Of a stretch of 64,000 bases of DNA, positions 18,037 to 27,600 are shown in pieces. Each line of letters begins with the position of its first letter. Position 1 is the first letter of the stretch. The DNA comes from Janthinobacterium tructae (lineage in GTDB: Bacteria; Pseudomonadota; Gammaproteobacteria; Burkholderiales; Burkholderiaceae_D). Both the position numbers and the translations under genes were made by a program. The DNA is taken from positions 310,001 through 374,000 of the forward strand of contig NZ_CP041185.1 of assembly GCF_006517255.1 (NCBI RefSeq). The letters run 5' to 3'. The notes beneath the pieces are model-generated. The model searched no databases and had not been told where the DNA came from. It saw nothing but the letters and a program-made list of their open reading frames with translations.

Positions 18037-18059
18037 GATGTGGTGCAATGCACCACATC
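18037..18059. repeat. Perfect 11-1-11 inverted repeat between convergent genes
   Basis: Arms gatgtggtgca and tgcaccacatc flank a single A, 4 nt after the nasT stop and 17 nt before the receptor gene's end. A hairpin could act as a two-way terminator, but neither side has a T-run. The TGGTGCA/TGCACCA halves also resemble NtrC half-sites, though in the reverse arrangement. Confidence 0.5.
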
Positions 18060-18075
18060 AGTGCGTACTTGCCTG

Positions 18076-20598
18076 TCAGTAGCTGGCACGCAAGATCAGC
18101 GCCGCGCTGCGTGGTTCTCCATAGAAATTGCCATTACTGGAGCGGCCCATGGTGCGGTAATAGGTTTTGTCGAAGACATTATTGATATTGACGCTGGCGC
18201 TCCAGTGGCGGTCGATTCGGTATTGCGCCATGGCATTCCAGACGGCATAGCTTGCCTGTGTATAGTTGAATGGCACGGCAGGGCCGTTGAACTTGCCTGT
18301 GGCCGCATTCCAGCTGGCAGCCGTGCCTTGCGCGTATTGCTTGCTCTGCATGGTTGCACCGGCGCCCAGTTTCCAGGCGGAAGCCTCCCCGGGCAATTGC
18401 CAGCTGCCCCACAGCTTGAGCGCATGCCTGGGCGTGATCGTGCTGAAAACGGCCTTGTCTGTTTCATTGCTGTTGTGGTTGTAGGTATAGCCGCCGGACA
18501 ATTGCACGCCAGCGGCCACTTCACCGTTGACTTCCATTTCCACGCCTTGGCTGACGACCTTGCCGGAAGCCAGGTAGCAGCAATTGCTGGAAAATAGGGC
18601 GGACTGTTCTTCATAGCGGGGATCGTTGACGGCCCGGCCATCCTGCACGATGCGGTACAGGGCCAGTGCCGTATTGAGCTTGCCGCCCAACAGTTCCCCT
18701 TTCAGGCCCAGTTCGCTATTTGCACCGCGCATGGGGCGTAATCCCGTGCCCGGCGCGGGGCCAGCCTTGAAGTCTGCTTGCGGCTTGAATATTTGCGCGT
18801 GGCTTGCATAGGCCGACCACTCGTGATTGATATCGTGCATGAAGCCGATGAAAGGGGTGACCTTGGTCGGCTCCGCGTATTGCGTCAAACCTGAAGTGTC
18901 CCAGATGCCCGTGTCCGTATCGAGTTCGCGATAGTGCTGGCGGTAACGGTAGCGGTTGACCCGCGCGCCTGCGATCAGCTTACTGCCTTCGGCCACGTCC
19001 AGGCGTAAGGTGGCGTAGGCGCCATACTGGGTCTGGCCCCAGGGATCGTAGTCGCGTTCAACGGGGCCATACACAGGTTTGGGAAAAGGGGTATTTCCTG
19101 GGTGAAACAAATCTCCCGGCGTGCCGTTGCCTTCCAGCGGATAGCTGGCCACCCAGCTGCTGGTGACTTTCTGGCCATCAATGCCGGCCAGTACTTCATG
19201 CGTACGGCCGAACCAGTCGAAGGCGCCGCTGACGTTGATATCGAGCAGTTGTTGCTTGTTATGGTATTGCGTGTGGCCGCTTTGCCAGCGGCCGCCCGTC
19301 AAGGTTTGCGGATCAATGGCGCCCAGGATGAAACCATCATCCGTCGCGCCGGCCTGGCGCATCTGCGCAGCATTCGCGCGCAGGGTCCAGCGCTGTGCCA
19401 GGCGCCAGGTCAGCTTGGCAAACAGTTCTCTCGAGGTGGAATCGACGCCGGCCCAGTCGGCCATCGCGCCCGTGTTGCGGGGCAAGTGCAGCTCGGCGCC
19501 CGTACTGTAGCGGGGCAAGCCCGGCCAGGTTCCCCGGTCATGCGTGCGCTGTTCGCGAGCGCCGATGGCCAGTACGGCACCGGGTGCGATATCGGCTTCC
19601 AGTACGCCATAGATGAGCGGCTTTTCCGTCGCGCGGATGGCCGTGAAGTATTTACGGTTTTCATAGGCGACGACGACGCGTCCGCGCAACTTGCCGTCGA
19701 ACGCCAGCGGGCCGGAAGCATCGAGGTCGCTGCGGTAATTGTTCCAGCTGCCGGCCGCTACGCTGGCATTGAACTGCGGCGCGGCAGTAGGCATCTTGCG
19801 CACGAGATTGACGGCGCCGCCTGGATTGCCTGTGCCGTTCAGCAAACCCGCCGCGCCGCGCAGGATTTCCACACGATCATATTCCGCCAGGTCGGCCGCG
19901 ATGCTGGCGGAAAAGCCCGTATCCATGGGGGCACCGCCATCGAGCTGGTAGCTACTGATTTCAAAGCCACGCGCATACAGCTTTTGTATCAGGAAAGTAT
20001 TGTCCTGTACGGTGATGCCGACGGCTTGTTCGGCTGCCTTGCTCAAGTCGCTGATATTCTGGTCGTCGAGGCGCTGGCGCGTCAGCACCGAGACTGTTTG
20101 CGGGTGTTCGCGCAAGGATTGGGCCGTTTTGCCTATGGTAATGACAGGCGTGGTATACGAAGCCGTACCTTCCGTTTCGCCGTCGCGCCTGCCCGTCACG
20201 CGGATTTCACGCATGCTGATTTCCGTTGCCTGCGGCGCAGCCGCCGCCTCGCGCAACACATAATTGCCGTCGCCAAGTTGCTCCGCTTCCCAGCCGCTCC
20301 CTTGCAGCAATTGCGCATAAGCCTGGTCGACTGTGTAGTTGCCGTGCAAGCCAGGCGAACTCAGGCCGGCCAGCTGCGTGGCATCGAAGGCGATGGCGAC
20401 ACCGGCCGTGCTGGCATAACGGCTGATGGTGGCGCCCAGTGGCCCGGCGGGAATGGCGACGTTGCGGGCGGTGCTGGTGGCGTCAGCAGACGCGACGGCT
20501 GGAGTGAGTAATGGCGCGGTGGCCAGCATGGCCAGCAGGACGGAGTGTACAGCGTGGGCGACGGCGGTGCGGCGCGCGATACTTGGTGCGGCGGTCAT
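18076..20598 (-). CDS. TonB-dependent siderophore receptor with STN signalling domain
   Basis: An 840-residue outer-membrane receptor. Residues 1 to about 38 form a signal peptide. An STN domain follows (about 45-115; IPAGPLGATISRYASTAGVAIAFDATQLAG), which signals to FecR. The plug (about 150-270) contains SVLTRQRLDDQNISDLSKAAEQAVGI and VEILRGAAGLLNGTGNPGGAVNLVRK. A ~600-residue barrel ends in the aromatic C-terminus LILRASY. It belongs to the FecA/FpvA/FoxA transducer group; the ferric ligand cannot be assigned. It is the last gene of a fecI-fecR-receptor cassette; the preceding gap to fecR is 94 nt. Confidence 0.93.
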   Translation of the reverse strand: MTAAPSIARRTAVAHAVHSVLLAMLATAPLLTPAVASADATSTARNVAIPAGPLGATISRYASTAGVAIAFDATQLAGLSSPGLHGNYTVDQAYAQLLQGSGWEAEQLGDGNYVLREAAAAPQATEISMREIRVTGRRDGETEGTASYTTPVITIGKTAQSLREHPQTVSVLTRQRLDDQNISDLSKAAEQAVGITVQDNTFLIQKLYARGFEISSYQLDGGAPMDTGFSASIAADLAEYDRVEILRGAAGLLNGTGNPGGAVNLVRKMPTAAPQFNASVAAGSWNNYRSDLDASGPLAFDGKLRGRVVVAYENRKYFTAIRATEKPLIYGVLEADIAPGAVLAIGAREQRTHDRGTWPGLPRYSTGAELHLPRNTGAMADWAGVDSTSRELFAKLTWRLAQRWTLRANAAQMRQAGATDDGFILGAIDPQTLTGGRWQSGHTQYHNKQQLLDINVSGAFDWFGRTHEVLAGIDGQKVTSSWVASYPLEGNGTPGDLFHPGNTPFPKPVYGPVERDYDPWGQTQYGAYATLRLDVAEGSKLIAGARVNRYRYRQHYRELDTDTGIWDTSGLTQYAEPTKVTPFIGFMHDINHEWSAYASHAQIFKPQADFKAGPAPGTGLRPMRGANSELGLKGELLGGKLNTALALYRIVQDGRAVNDPRYEEQSALFSSNCCYLASGKVVSQGVEMEVNGEVAAGVQLSGGYTYNHNSNETDKAVFSTITPRHALKLWGSWQLPGEASAWKLGAGATMQSKQYAQGTAASWNAATGKFNGPAVPFNYTQASYAVWNAMAQYRIDRHWSASVNINNVFDKTYYRTMGRSSNGNFYGEPRSAALILRASY

Positions 20599-20692
20599 GG
20601 AATTCCTTCAGGGTTAACGCGTCTTTCAGGACGCTTGCAGGAAGGAGGTCGGATCAGCGGCAAAAAAAGTGCACGCTTTGGGAATATATTTT

Positions 20693-21697
20693 TCAGGCGG
20701 GCAGCACGCGTACCCAGAAACGCGTGTGCATCACGATGTGCAGCGGGAAGCCGTTGGCCAGCACTTGCAGGGCGCGGTCGCTATCTGCCAGCGGGAAGTT
20801 GCCCGATATGCGCAGGTCGGCCACGCGCGGATCGCATTGCAGTACGCCACGACGGTAGCGTCCCAGTTCAGCCAGCAAGCGAGACAGTGGCATGTTGTCA
20901 ACCAATAAACTGCCGTTTTGCCACGCGCCCGCGCCGAATGCTGCCGGCATGGGGCCTTGCATGGCGCCATCGGCGCCGATGCGCAATTGCTGCTCCGCTT
21001 GCACCAGCATGGGGCGCTGCTGTCCGCTGCGCACTTCCACGGCCTTTTCCAGTACGGTGACCAGCGTGCCGGCATGATCGCTGCGCACGAGGAAGCGCGT
21101 ACCGAGCGCGCGGATGCGGCCATGTGGCGTATCTACCAGGAAAGGCCGGGCGCCATAGCCGATGGCCAGGTGGGGATCGGCGACCGTGCCGATGAAAATT
21201 TCACCCCTGCGCAACAGCAGGCGGCGCTGCGCCTCGTCATAGGCCAGGTCCACGGCGCTATCCGTATTGAGCACGAGGCGCGAGCCGTCGGGCAAAATCA
21301 GGCGTCGCTGTTCGCCCGTTGCCGTGGATATGTCGGCCAGCATGGCCAGCCGCCATTCCCGCGCGGCGGGCTGGCGCCAGCCATGCCATGCGAGGCCGCC
21401 GGCACCCAGCACGGCCAGGGTGCCGCGCAGCACGCCACGGCGCGATAGCTGCGCAAGCCCGGTTTGTGCCGCAGCCTGCAAGGCTGGCGCGGCCAAGGCA
21501 CCGGGCACGCTGCCCAGTTGCCGTTGCATCGCTTCGATGCGTTGCCAGGCGGCGCCGTGGGCGGGGTGTACGTCGCGCCAGCGCTGCCAGCGCAACCGGT
21601 CTTCCGGCGTGACGTGGCCCGAGCACAGGCGCGCATACCAGGCGGCCGCCGCGCGCAGTGCGCGCAACTCCATGCCGGACAGGCCGCCTGCGCTCAT
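20693..21697 (-). CDS. FecR-type anti-sigma/sigma regulator
   Basis: A 334-residue inner-membrane regulator that relays the receptor's STN signal to the adjacent ECF sigma factor. The cytoplasmic N-terminal DUF4880 region (MELRALRAAAAWYARLCSGHVTPEDRLRWQRWRDVHPAHGAAWQRIE) is followed by a hydrophobic segment (RGVLRGTLAVLGAGGLAWHGW, about 88-108). The FecR domain comes next (GEQRRLILPDGSRLVLNTDSAVDL, then FLVDTPHGRIRALGTRFLVR). A C-terminal STN-like stretch closes it. ATG 21697 overlaps the stop of the sigma factor gene (ATGA). Confidence 0.92.
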   Translation of the reverse strand: MSAGGLSGMELRALRAAAAWYARLCSGHVTPEDRLRWQRWRDVHPAHGAAWQRIEAMQRQLGSVPGALAAPALQAAAQTGLAQLSRRGVLRGTLAVLGAGGLAWHGWRQPAAREWRLAMLADISTATGEQRRLILPDGSRLVLNTDSAVDLAYDEAQRRLLLRRGEIFIGTVADPHLAIGYGARPFLVDTPHGRIRALGTRFLVRSDHAGTLVTVLEKAVEVRSGQQRPMLVQAEQQLRIGADGAMQGPMPAAFGAGAWQNGSLLVDNMPLSRLLAELGRYRRGVLQCDPRVADLRISGNFPLADSDRALQVLANGFPLHIVMHTRFWVRVLPA

Positions 21698-22212
21698 GCT
21701 TCGAGCGCCGCTTGCAGCAGGCATACCTGCAGCACGGCCTTCGCCATGTAGTTGTTCACGCTGCGCAGGCTGATGCTGAGCTCCTGCGCAATGCAGGCAT
21801 AGCTGAGGCCCTCGAATTGCGACAGGATGAAGACTTGCTTGACTTTCGCCCCCAGGCCGTCGAGCAGCGCATCGATCTCGTGCAGTGTTTCCAGCACGAT
21901 GGCGCGCGCCTCGCACGATAGTTCCTGTGCTTGCGGCCATTGCGCCAAGGTTTCCAGGTAAGCCTGTTCCAGCGCGCGGCGGCGGTAATGATCGACCACG
22001 ACTCTGCCGGCGATGGTCGCCAGGTAGCTGCGCGGTTCGCGGATGGCTTGCGCATTGCGGTCGACCAGCAGGCGCACGAAAGTGTCATGCGCCAGGTCGG
22101 CGACATCGCCCATATTGCCCAGGCGTGCGCGCAGCCAGCCTTTCAGCCAGCCGAGGTGTGCGCCGTAGAGCGTGCCGACAGGGTGGGAGGAAAGGGGGAG
22201 CGGGGCGGGCAT
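21694..22212 (-). CDS. ECF sigma factor, FecI type
   Basis: A 172-residue extracytoplasmic-function sigma factor. Region 2 is LARLGNMGDVADLAHDTFVRLLVDRNAQAIREPRSYLATIAGRVVVDHYRRR; region 4 is LDGLGAKVKQVFILSQFEGLSYACIAQELSISLRSVNNYMAKAV. Both match the iron-starvation FecI group. It is first in the cassette with fecR and the TonB receptor and probably drives the receptor promoter in the 94-nt gap 20599-20692. A Fur box and a sigma-70 promoter lie about 55 nt upstream. Confidence 0.93.
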   Translation of the reverse strand: MPAPLPLSSHPVGTLYGAHLGWLKGWLRARLGNMGDVADLAHDTFVRLLVDRNAQAIREPRSYLATIAGRVVVDHYRRRALEQAYLETLAQWPQAQELSCEARAIVLETLHEIDALLDGLGAKVKQVFILSQFEGLSYACIAQELSISLRSVNNYMAKAVLQVCLLQAALEA

Positions 22213-22251
22213 GGGGGCGTGGCGGTCGTGAATGGAGAGGTCTTGAATCTA

Positions 22252-22270
22252 AATGGGAATTGTTCTCATT
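22252..22270 (-). promoter_or_regulatory. Fur box upstream of fecI
   Basis: AATGGGAATTGTTCTCATT is a 9-1-9 imperfect palindrome (7 of 9 pairs) close to the betaproteobacterial Fur consensus AATGAGAATNATTCTCATT. It overlaps the -10 element of the fecI promoter, so iron-loaded Fur would block transcription. Confidence 0.75.
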
Positions 22271-22296
22271 TTAACGAGGAAGGGTGCTTTGTGCAA
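22268..22296 (-). promoter_or_regulatory. Sigma-70 promoter of the fecI cassette
   Basis: Reading the minus strand, TTGCAC (22296-22291) and TAAAAT (22273-22268) are separated by exactly 17 nt. The -10 overlaps the Fur box. This is a near-consensus promoter for the fecI-fecR operon. Confidence 0.65.
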
Positions 22297-22333
22297 TGAG
22301 GCCGTGGCTAGCCCATCCATTCCGGCCGGCCAC

Positions 22334-22350
22334 GGCACGCTTTTGGTGCA
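22334..22350 (+). promoter_or_regulatory. Possible NtrC site in front of the NasS-like gene
   Basis: GGCACGCTTTTGGTGCA matches the NtrC pattern TGCACY-N5-GGTGCA in 10 of 12 fixed positions. It is 18 nt upstream of the sigma-54 promoter, closer than usual for an enhancer site, so this stays tentative. Confidence 0.35.
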
Positions 22351-22367
22351 TATTTAACTCGCGCGTC

Positions 22368-22383
22368 TGGCACGGCTCTTGCT
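22368..22383 (+). promoter_or_regulatory. Sigma-54 promoter of the nasS-like/cobA unit
   Basis: TGGCACGGCTCTTGCT is an exact match to the sigma-54 (RpoN) consensus TGGCAC-N5-TTGCW. It lies 74 nt upstream of the chosen start of the NasS-like gene. Nitrogen-controlled expression fits a nitrate sensor and siroheme synthesis gene. Confidence 0.8.
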
Positions 22384-22457
22384 GGCTAAAGCACAGGGGC
22401 GCGGTTTGCGCAGGGAATGGTCAGCGGTATGTCGCAAAGTTAAGTAAGGACGCGGGT

Positions 22458-23636
22458 ATGACAGAGGGAAAGGGCGCAAGCGCCCAGGTGATGCGCTCCA
22501 TGCATCCGGAAATACAGACGATACGCATCGGCTACCTGCCGCTGGCCGATTGCGCCTCGCTGGTGATGGCCTCAAAGCTGGGCCTGGATGAAAAATACGG
22601 CATCAAGATCGAACTGAGCCGGGAGATGTCGTGGGCCGGCGTGCGCGACAAATTGAATAACGGCGAACTCGATGCGGCCCACGTGTTGTACGGTCTCGTG
22701 TATGGCGTGCAGATGGGCATCGGCGGGCAGCAGCGCGACATGGCCGTGCTGATGAACCTCAATCACAGCGGCCAGGCCGTCACCCTGTCGGCGGCGCTGG
22801 CGCGCGAGGGCGCCCACGATGGCCCCACCTTGGCGCGCTACATGCGCGGCGCAGCGCGGCCGTTTGCGTTTGCGCATACTTTCCCGACCGGCAACCACGC
22901 GATGCTGCTGCAATACTGGCTGGCCGCGCATGGCATCGATCCGCTGCGCGACGCGCGCGTGATGACGGTGCCGCCGTCGCAGATGGTGGCGGCCCTGCGC
23001 GCGGGCCAGATGGACGGCTTTTGCGCGGGCGAACCGTGGGGCTACAAGGCCATCGTCGATGGCGTGGGCGTGACGGCCGCCAGCAGCGGCGCCATCTGGC
23101 CCGACCATCCGGGCAAGGTGCTGGGCACCAGCGCCGCGTTTGCGCGCCAGTATCCGAACAGCTGCCGCGCCCTGATCGCCGCCGTGCTTGAGGCGGGCCG
23201 CTGGATCGACGCCAGCGACACCAACCGGCTGGCCATGGCGGCCACCCTGGCCGAGCCCGCTTATCTGAATACACCGCAGGAAATGCTGGCGCCGCGCATC
23301 CTCGGTCACTACCAGGATGGCCTGGGCAAGACCTGGGACGAGACGCACGGTTTGAAGTTCTATGCTGAGGGCGCCGTGAATTTCCCCTGCCTGTCCGACG
23401 GCATGTGGTTCATGACCCAGCACCGGCGCTGGGGCTTGCTGCGCGACGAACCCGACTACCTGGCGGTGGCAAGGCAAGTCAACCGCATCGACCTGTACCG
23501 CCAGGCGGCGGACATGACGGCTACTCCCTTGCCGGCATCCTCCATGCGCAGCTCGACCCTGTGCGACGGCGTCGTGTGGGACGGCAGCGCGCCGGAAGCG
23601 TACGCGGCATCATTTGCCATCGGCCATTTTTTCTGA
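22458..23636 (+). CDS. nasS: NasS-like nitrate sensor (CmpA/NrtA-type binding protein)
   Basis: A 392-residue CmpA/NrtA-family nitrate/nitrite-binding protein: IRIGYLPLADCASLVMASKLGLDEKYGIKIELSREMSWAGVRDKLNNGELDAAHVL at the N-terminus, FPTGNHAMLLQYWLAAHGIDP, and MDGFCAGEPWGYKAI. There is no signal peptide or lipobox, so it is cytoplasmic like NasS and not a transporter component. NasS binds and inhibits NasT until nitrate is present. ATG 22458 has TAAGGA upstream; the longer frame from 22284 would run through the sigma-54 promoter. cobA starts 15 nt after it. The nasS name rests on the missing signal peptide and the nasT gene nearby. Confidence 0.82.
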   Translation: MTEGKGASAQVMRSMHPEIQTIRIGYLPLADCASLVMASKLGLDEKYGIKIELSREMSWAGVRDKLNNGELDAAHVLYGLVYGVQMGIGGQQRDMAVLMNLNHSGQAVTLSAALAREGAHDGPTLARYMRGAARPFAFAHTFPTGNHAMLLQYWLAAHGIDPLRDARVMTVPPSQMVAALRAGQMDGFCAGEPWGYKAIVDGVGVTAASSGAIWPDHPGKVLGTSAAFARQYPNSCRALIAAVLEAGRWIDASDTNRLAMAATLAEPAYLNTPQEMLAPRILGHYQDGLGKTWDETHGLKFYAEGAVNFPCLSDGMWFMTQHRRWGLLRDEPDYLAVARQVNRIDLYRQAADMTATPLPASSMRSSTLCDGVVWDGSAPEAYAASFAIGHFF

Positions 23637-23650
23637 TTGGAGACTGCAGC

Positions 23651-24421
23651 ATGGCGCAAATTGGAAGCGTGACCCTGGTCGGCGCCGGTCCCGGCGACCC
23701 GGACCTGTTGACATTAAAAGCGGTGAAGGCCATCGCGCGGGCCGACGTGGTGCTGATTGACGACCTCGTCAATCCAGCCATCCTCGCGCATGCGGCACAA
23801 GGCGTGCGCGTGGTCGAGGTGGGCAAGCGGGGCGGCTGCGCTTCCACGCCGCAAGCGTTCATCGAGCGCCTGATGCTGGCCGAGGCGCGTGCCGGCCAGC
23901 ATGTGGTGCGCCTGAAAGGGGGCGATCCCTATCTGTTCGGGCGTGGCGGCGAAGAGCGCGCCTACCTGCGCAGTCACGGCGTGGCCGTCGAGGTAATCCC
24001 CGGTATCAGCAGCGGCCTGGCCGCGCCATCGTCCATCGGCGTGCCGCTGACGCACCGCAGCTGGAGCCAGGGCGCGATCTTCGTCACGGGCCATGGCAAG
24101 GATAGCGCTTCGGAGCCGAACTGGGCAGCATTGGCGCAAAGCGGCCTGACCCTGGTCATCTACATGGGCGTGGCGCGGGTGGCGGCCATCCAGGCGGGCT
24201 TGCTGGCCGGCGGCATGGCGCCCGGCACGCCCGTCGCCGTGGTGCAATCGGCCAGCTTGCCGGCGCAGCGCGAATTGCTGAGCACTTTGCGCGATTTGCC
24301 CGCCGACTTGCTGGCCAGCGGCCTGGGCAGCCCCAGCATCATCGTCGTGGGCGAGGTGGTGCGCTGCGCTGATGCCTGGGATGCGCATGGCGCCGGCGCC
24401 TTGCTGGCCGCCGCCGTCTGA
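23651..24421 (+). CDS. cobA: Uroporphyrinogen-III C-methyltransferase
   Basis: A 256-residue SAM-dependent enzyme that methylates uroporphyrinogen III at C2 and C7 to precorrin-2, the precursor of siroheme (the nitrite and sulfite reductase cofactor) and cobalamin. Motifs: VGAGPGDPDLLTLKAVKAI at the N-terminus, RLKGGDPYLFGRGGEE, EVIPGISSGLAAPSSIGVPLTHR and VIYMGVAR. It starts at ATG 23651, just after the NasS-like gene, and shares its sigma-54 promoter. It is the single-domain form without CysG dehydrogenase/ferrochelatase. Confidence 0.94.
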   Translation: MAQIGSVTLVGAGPGDPDLLTLKAVKAIARADVVLIDDLVNPAILAHAAQGVRVVEVGKRGGCASTPQAFIERLMLAEARAGQHVVRLKGGDPYLFGRGGEERAYLRSHGVAVEVIPGISSGLAAPSSIGVPLTHRSWSQGAIFVTGHGKDSASEPNWAALAQSGLTLVIYMGVARVAAIQAGLLAGGMAPGTPVAVVQSASLPAQRELLSTLRDLPADLLASGLGSPSIIVVGEVVRCADAWDAHGAGALLAAAV

Positions 24422-24659
24422 CTTTAACGGACAGGCAGGCCCACGGGCCGGATGGGCGCCGCGCCGCCGCCACGGAATTTCAACGAGGCGCAGATGAAGG
24501 CAAACTGGCAGATCCTGTCGCGCAGTGTTTTCCAGGGCAACCATAGTACGCGCTTTTTTTCGTGTCCGGATGCGTCGGGCAGGGGCTTTGATAGTATCCT
24601 CGTACTTGCTGGGCGGCGCGGCGCCGCACATTCGAGGAAACCGGAATAAGCGATCGACA

Positions 24660-27600
24660 ATGCACACTTTGAGCAAGGGCGGGGCGGGATCAGGCATCAG
24701 AATCTGGGCAGGCGGCCTGTTGCTGGCCTTGGCGGTGGGCGGCGCCTTGTATGCGGGCGCGGTGCGCACGGTCAATGACGACGCCGAACAGCGTTTCGAC
24801 AACCTCACGCACGGTGCCCAGCATAGCCTGGCCACGCGCGTCAAAAGCTATTCCGACCTGCTGCGTGGCCTCGAAGCGCTGTTTCGCACCAGCGAGCAGC
24901 TGACGCGCCGCCAGTTCCACGATTACGTGGCCGGCCTCGATATCGCGCGCCAGTTCCCCGCCATCGAATCGGTCAATTATGCGGTGGCGCTGACGCAGGC
25001 GCAGCGCGCGGCCTATGTCGCCGATGTGCGCAGTGACACCAGCATGGCGCCGCGCGGCTATCCCGCTTTCACCATCCGCCCGCCCGGCGAGCGGCCCGAA
25101 TACACAGTGCTCACTTACCTGGAGCCCGATTCGCTGCTGGCCGAACGCATGGGCGTCGATATCGGCGCCAACCCGCTGGTGGCGCAAGCCCTGGCGCAGT
25201 CGCGCGACAGCGGCGAAGTCAGCGCGTCGGGGCAGGTGATCATGATCAAGGGACCGCCCGCGCATGTGGGCCTGGGCATGCGCCTGCCCGTGTACCGCAA
25301 TGGCATGCCGCAAGGCAGCGTGGCCGAGCGCCGCGCCGCCTACCAGGGGTCCGTGGGCATCGGCTTTGGCGTGGCGCAGCTGGTGCACAGCGCGCTCGAA
25401 CGCAGCGTCCTGGAACCGCTGCACCTGACTCTGTACAGCGCGGTCGAACCTCTGCCGGCCCAAGGCGTCCTGCGCATCGCGCCGCAGGACCGTCTGCTGT
25501 TCAACGATGACGGCGACCTGGCGGCAACGCCGCCGCAACCGGGCGGCGATGCCGCGTATTTCGACCAGGTCCTGCCCATCGCGTATCAGGGGGGCGTATG
25601 GAAAGCCCATTTTCGCATGCGCAAGGCGGAGCTGTACAGCCCCTTTGACCGCTATTTCCCGTGGCTGGCGCTGGGCGTCGGCGTGGCCGGTACCCTGCTC
25701 ATTTATGGCTACATCTTTACCCTGTACCGTTCGCGCCGCAACGCGGTGGCGCAGCGCACCCTGCTCGATACGGTGCTCGACAGCGTCGATGCCTACGTCT
25801 ACATGAAGGATGCCGACCTGCGCTACCGCTACGTGAATGCGCGCACGGCGAAGATGTTGGGCCGCTCGGCGGAGCAGTTGATCGGCCGCCAGGATGGCGA
25901 GTTGACGCTCGGCGATGCGGCCGCCGCCGCCCAGCTGACCGAACGCCAGGTCTTCGACAGCGGCGCCAAATTCGTCGGCGAAGAGCGCTTCGTCGATGCG
26001 CAGGGCCAGGTGCACCATCTGTGGAGCGTGAAGGTGCCGCTGGGCTTGCCCGGTCCCGTCACGGGCCTGATCGGCCTGTCCACCGATGTGACGGAACTGC
26101 ACCGCCTGAAGGAGCAGGCCGACGCTGCCAGCCAGGCCAAGAGCGACTTCCTGTCGAACATGAGCCATGAAATCCGCACGCCGATGAACAGCATCATCGG
26201 CATGGCGCACCTGGCGCTGAAATCGGTGGCCGATGCGCGCCAGCGCGATTATCTGCAAAAAATCTTTCATTCGGGCCAGCATTTGCTGGGCCTGATCAAC
26301 GACATCCTCGATTTTTCCAAGATCGAGGCGGGCAAGCTGGAGCTGGAAGTGCTGGACTTCCGTCTCGACACCCTGCTGGAGAATATCGCCAGCCAGCTCG
26401 GCGATGCGGCCGCCGTCAAGGGCCTGGCGCTGCAGTTCGATATCGCGTCCGGGCTGCCGCAGCGCTGGCGCGGCGATCCGCTGCGCCTGGAGCAGGTCTT
26501 GCTGAACCTGACCAGCAACGCCATCAAGTTTTCCGACAATGGCAGCATCTACGTGCGCGTGCGCCAGTCGGAGGAACGCGGCAGCCACGCCATGCTGCGC
26601 TTCGAAGTGCAGGACCGGGGCATCGGCATGAAGCAGGAAGAAGTGGCGCAGCTGTTCCGTTCCTTCCACCAGGCCGACCCCTCGACCACGCGCAAGTATG
26701 GCGGCAGCGGCCTGGGGCTGGTGATCAGCAAGCAGCTGGTTGAACTCATGGGCGGCAAGGTGGGCGTGTACAGCCAGCCGGGCCAGGGCAGCACCTTCTG
26801 GTTCACGGCGCGCCTGGAGAAAAGCGTGCAAGCGGGCGATGAGCGCATCGCCGAAGTCGAGCCCGACGTCCTGGGTGTGATCCGTGGCGCATCCATCCTG
26901 CTGGTGGAAGATAACGTCTTCAGCCAGCAGGTGGGCTGCGAATTGCTGGAAGACGCCGGCGCCACCGTCTGCATCGCCTGCAATGGCCGCGAAGCGCTGG
27001 AATTGCTGGCCCACCAGCGCTATGACTGCGTGCTGATGGACGTGCAGATGCCGGAGATGGACGGCTTCGAAGCGACGCGCCGCATCCGCGCCGACCCCAG
27101 GCTCAGCGGTTTGCTGGTGATCGCCATGACGGCCAATGCGGGCAGCGAAGACCGCGCCCGCTGCCTGGCGGCCGGCATGGATGAATTCGTGACCAAGCCG
27201 ATCGCCCCGAATCTGCTGTTTCACCTGCTGGCGAAATGGTTTCGCCTGCGTGGCGGTATTGGCGGCATCGGCGGCATCGGCAGCCTTGGTCATGCGCGCG
27301 TGGGCGACAGGCTGGCGGCGCTGCCGAAAGCGTCGCCATCGGCCGCCGCGCCGGACTTGCGCGACATGGCCGTCCTCGATCTGGCCACCCTGGCGCTCAC
27401 GTTCAGCAATGACGCCGTGAAGATGCGCAAATACACCCAGCTGTTTCTCGATACGGCGCGTGACGGCATCGCTGAAATGGAGCAGGCCATGGCGCTGGAA
27501 GACCTGGGGCGCCTGGCCGACCTGGGACACCGCAGCAAATCATCGGCGCTGGCCGTGGGCGCCCATGCCTTCGCCAGCCTGTGTGTGTCGATCGAAGGCT

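Noticed and set aside
22284..22457. Upstream extension of the NasS-like protein to 22284
   Set aside because: The extension has no ribosome site, reads through the sigma-54 promoter and does not resemble the family.
27252..27278. GGI-coding repeats as a phase-variation switch
   Set aside because: The unit is 9 nt, so gain or loss keeps the frame; only the linker length could change.
24690..27530. 946-codon open frame on the minus strand opposite the hybrid kinase
   Set aside because: The composition is a shadow of GC-rich plus-strand codons (His/Gln/Arg/Ala-rich, no domains), while the plus strand has a complete set of kinase motifs.
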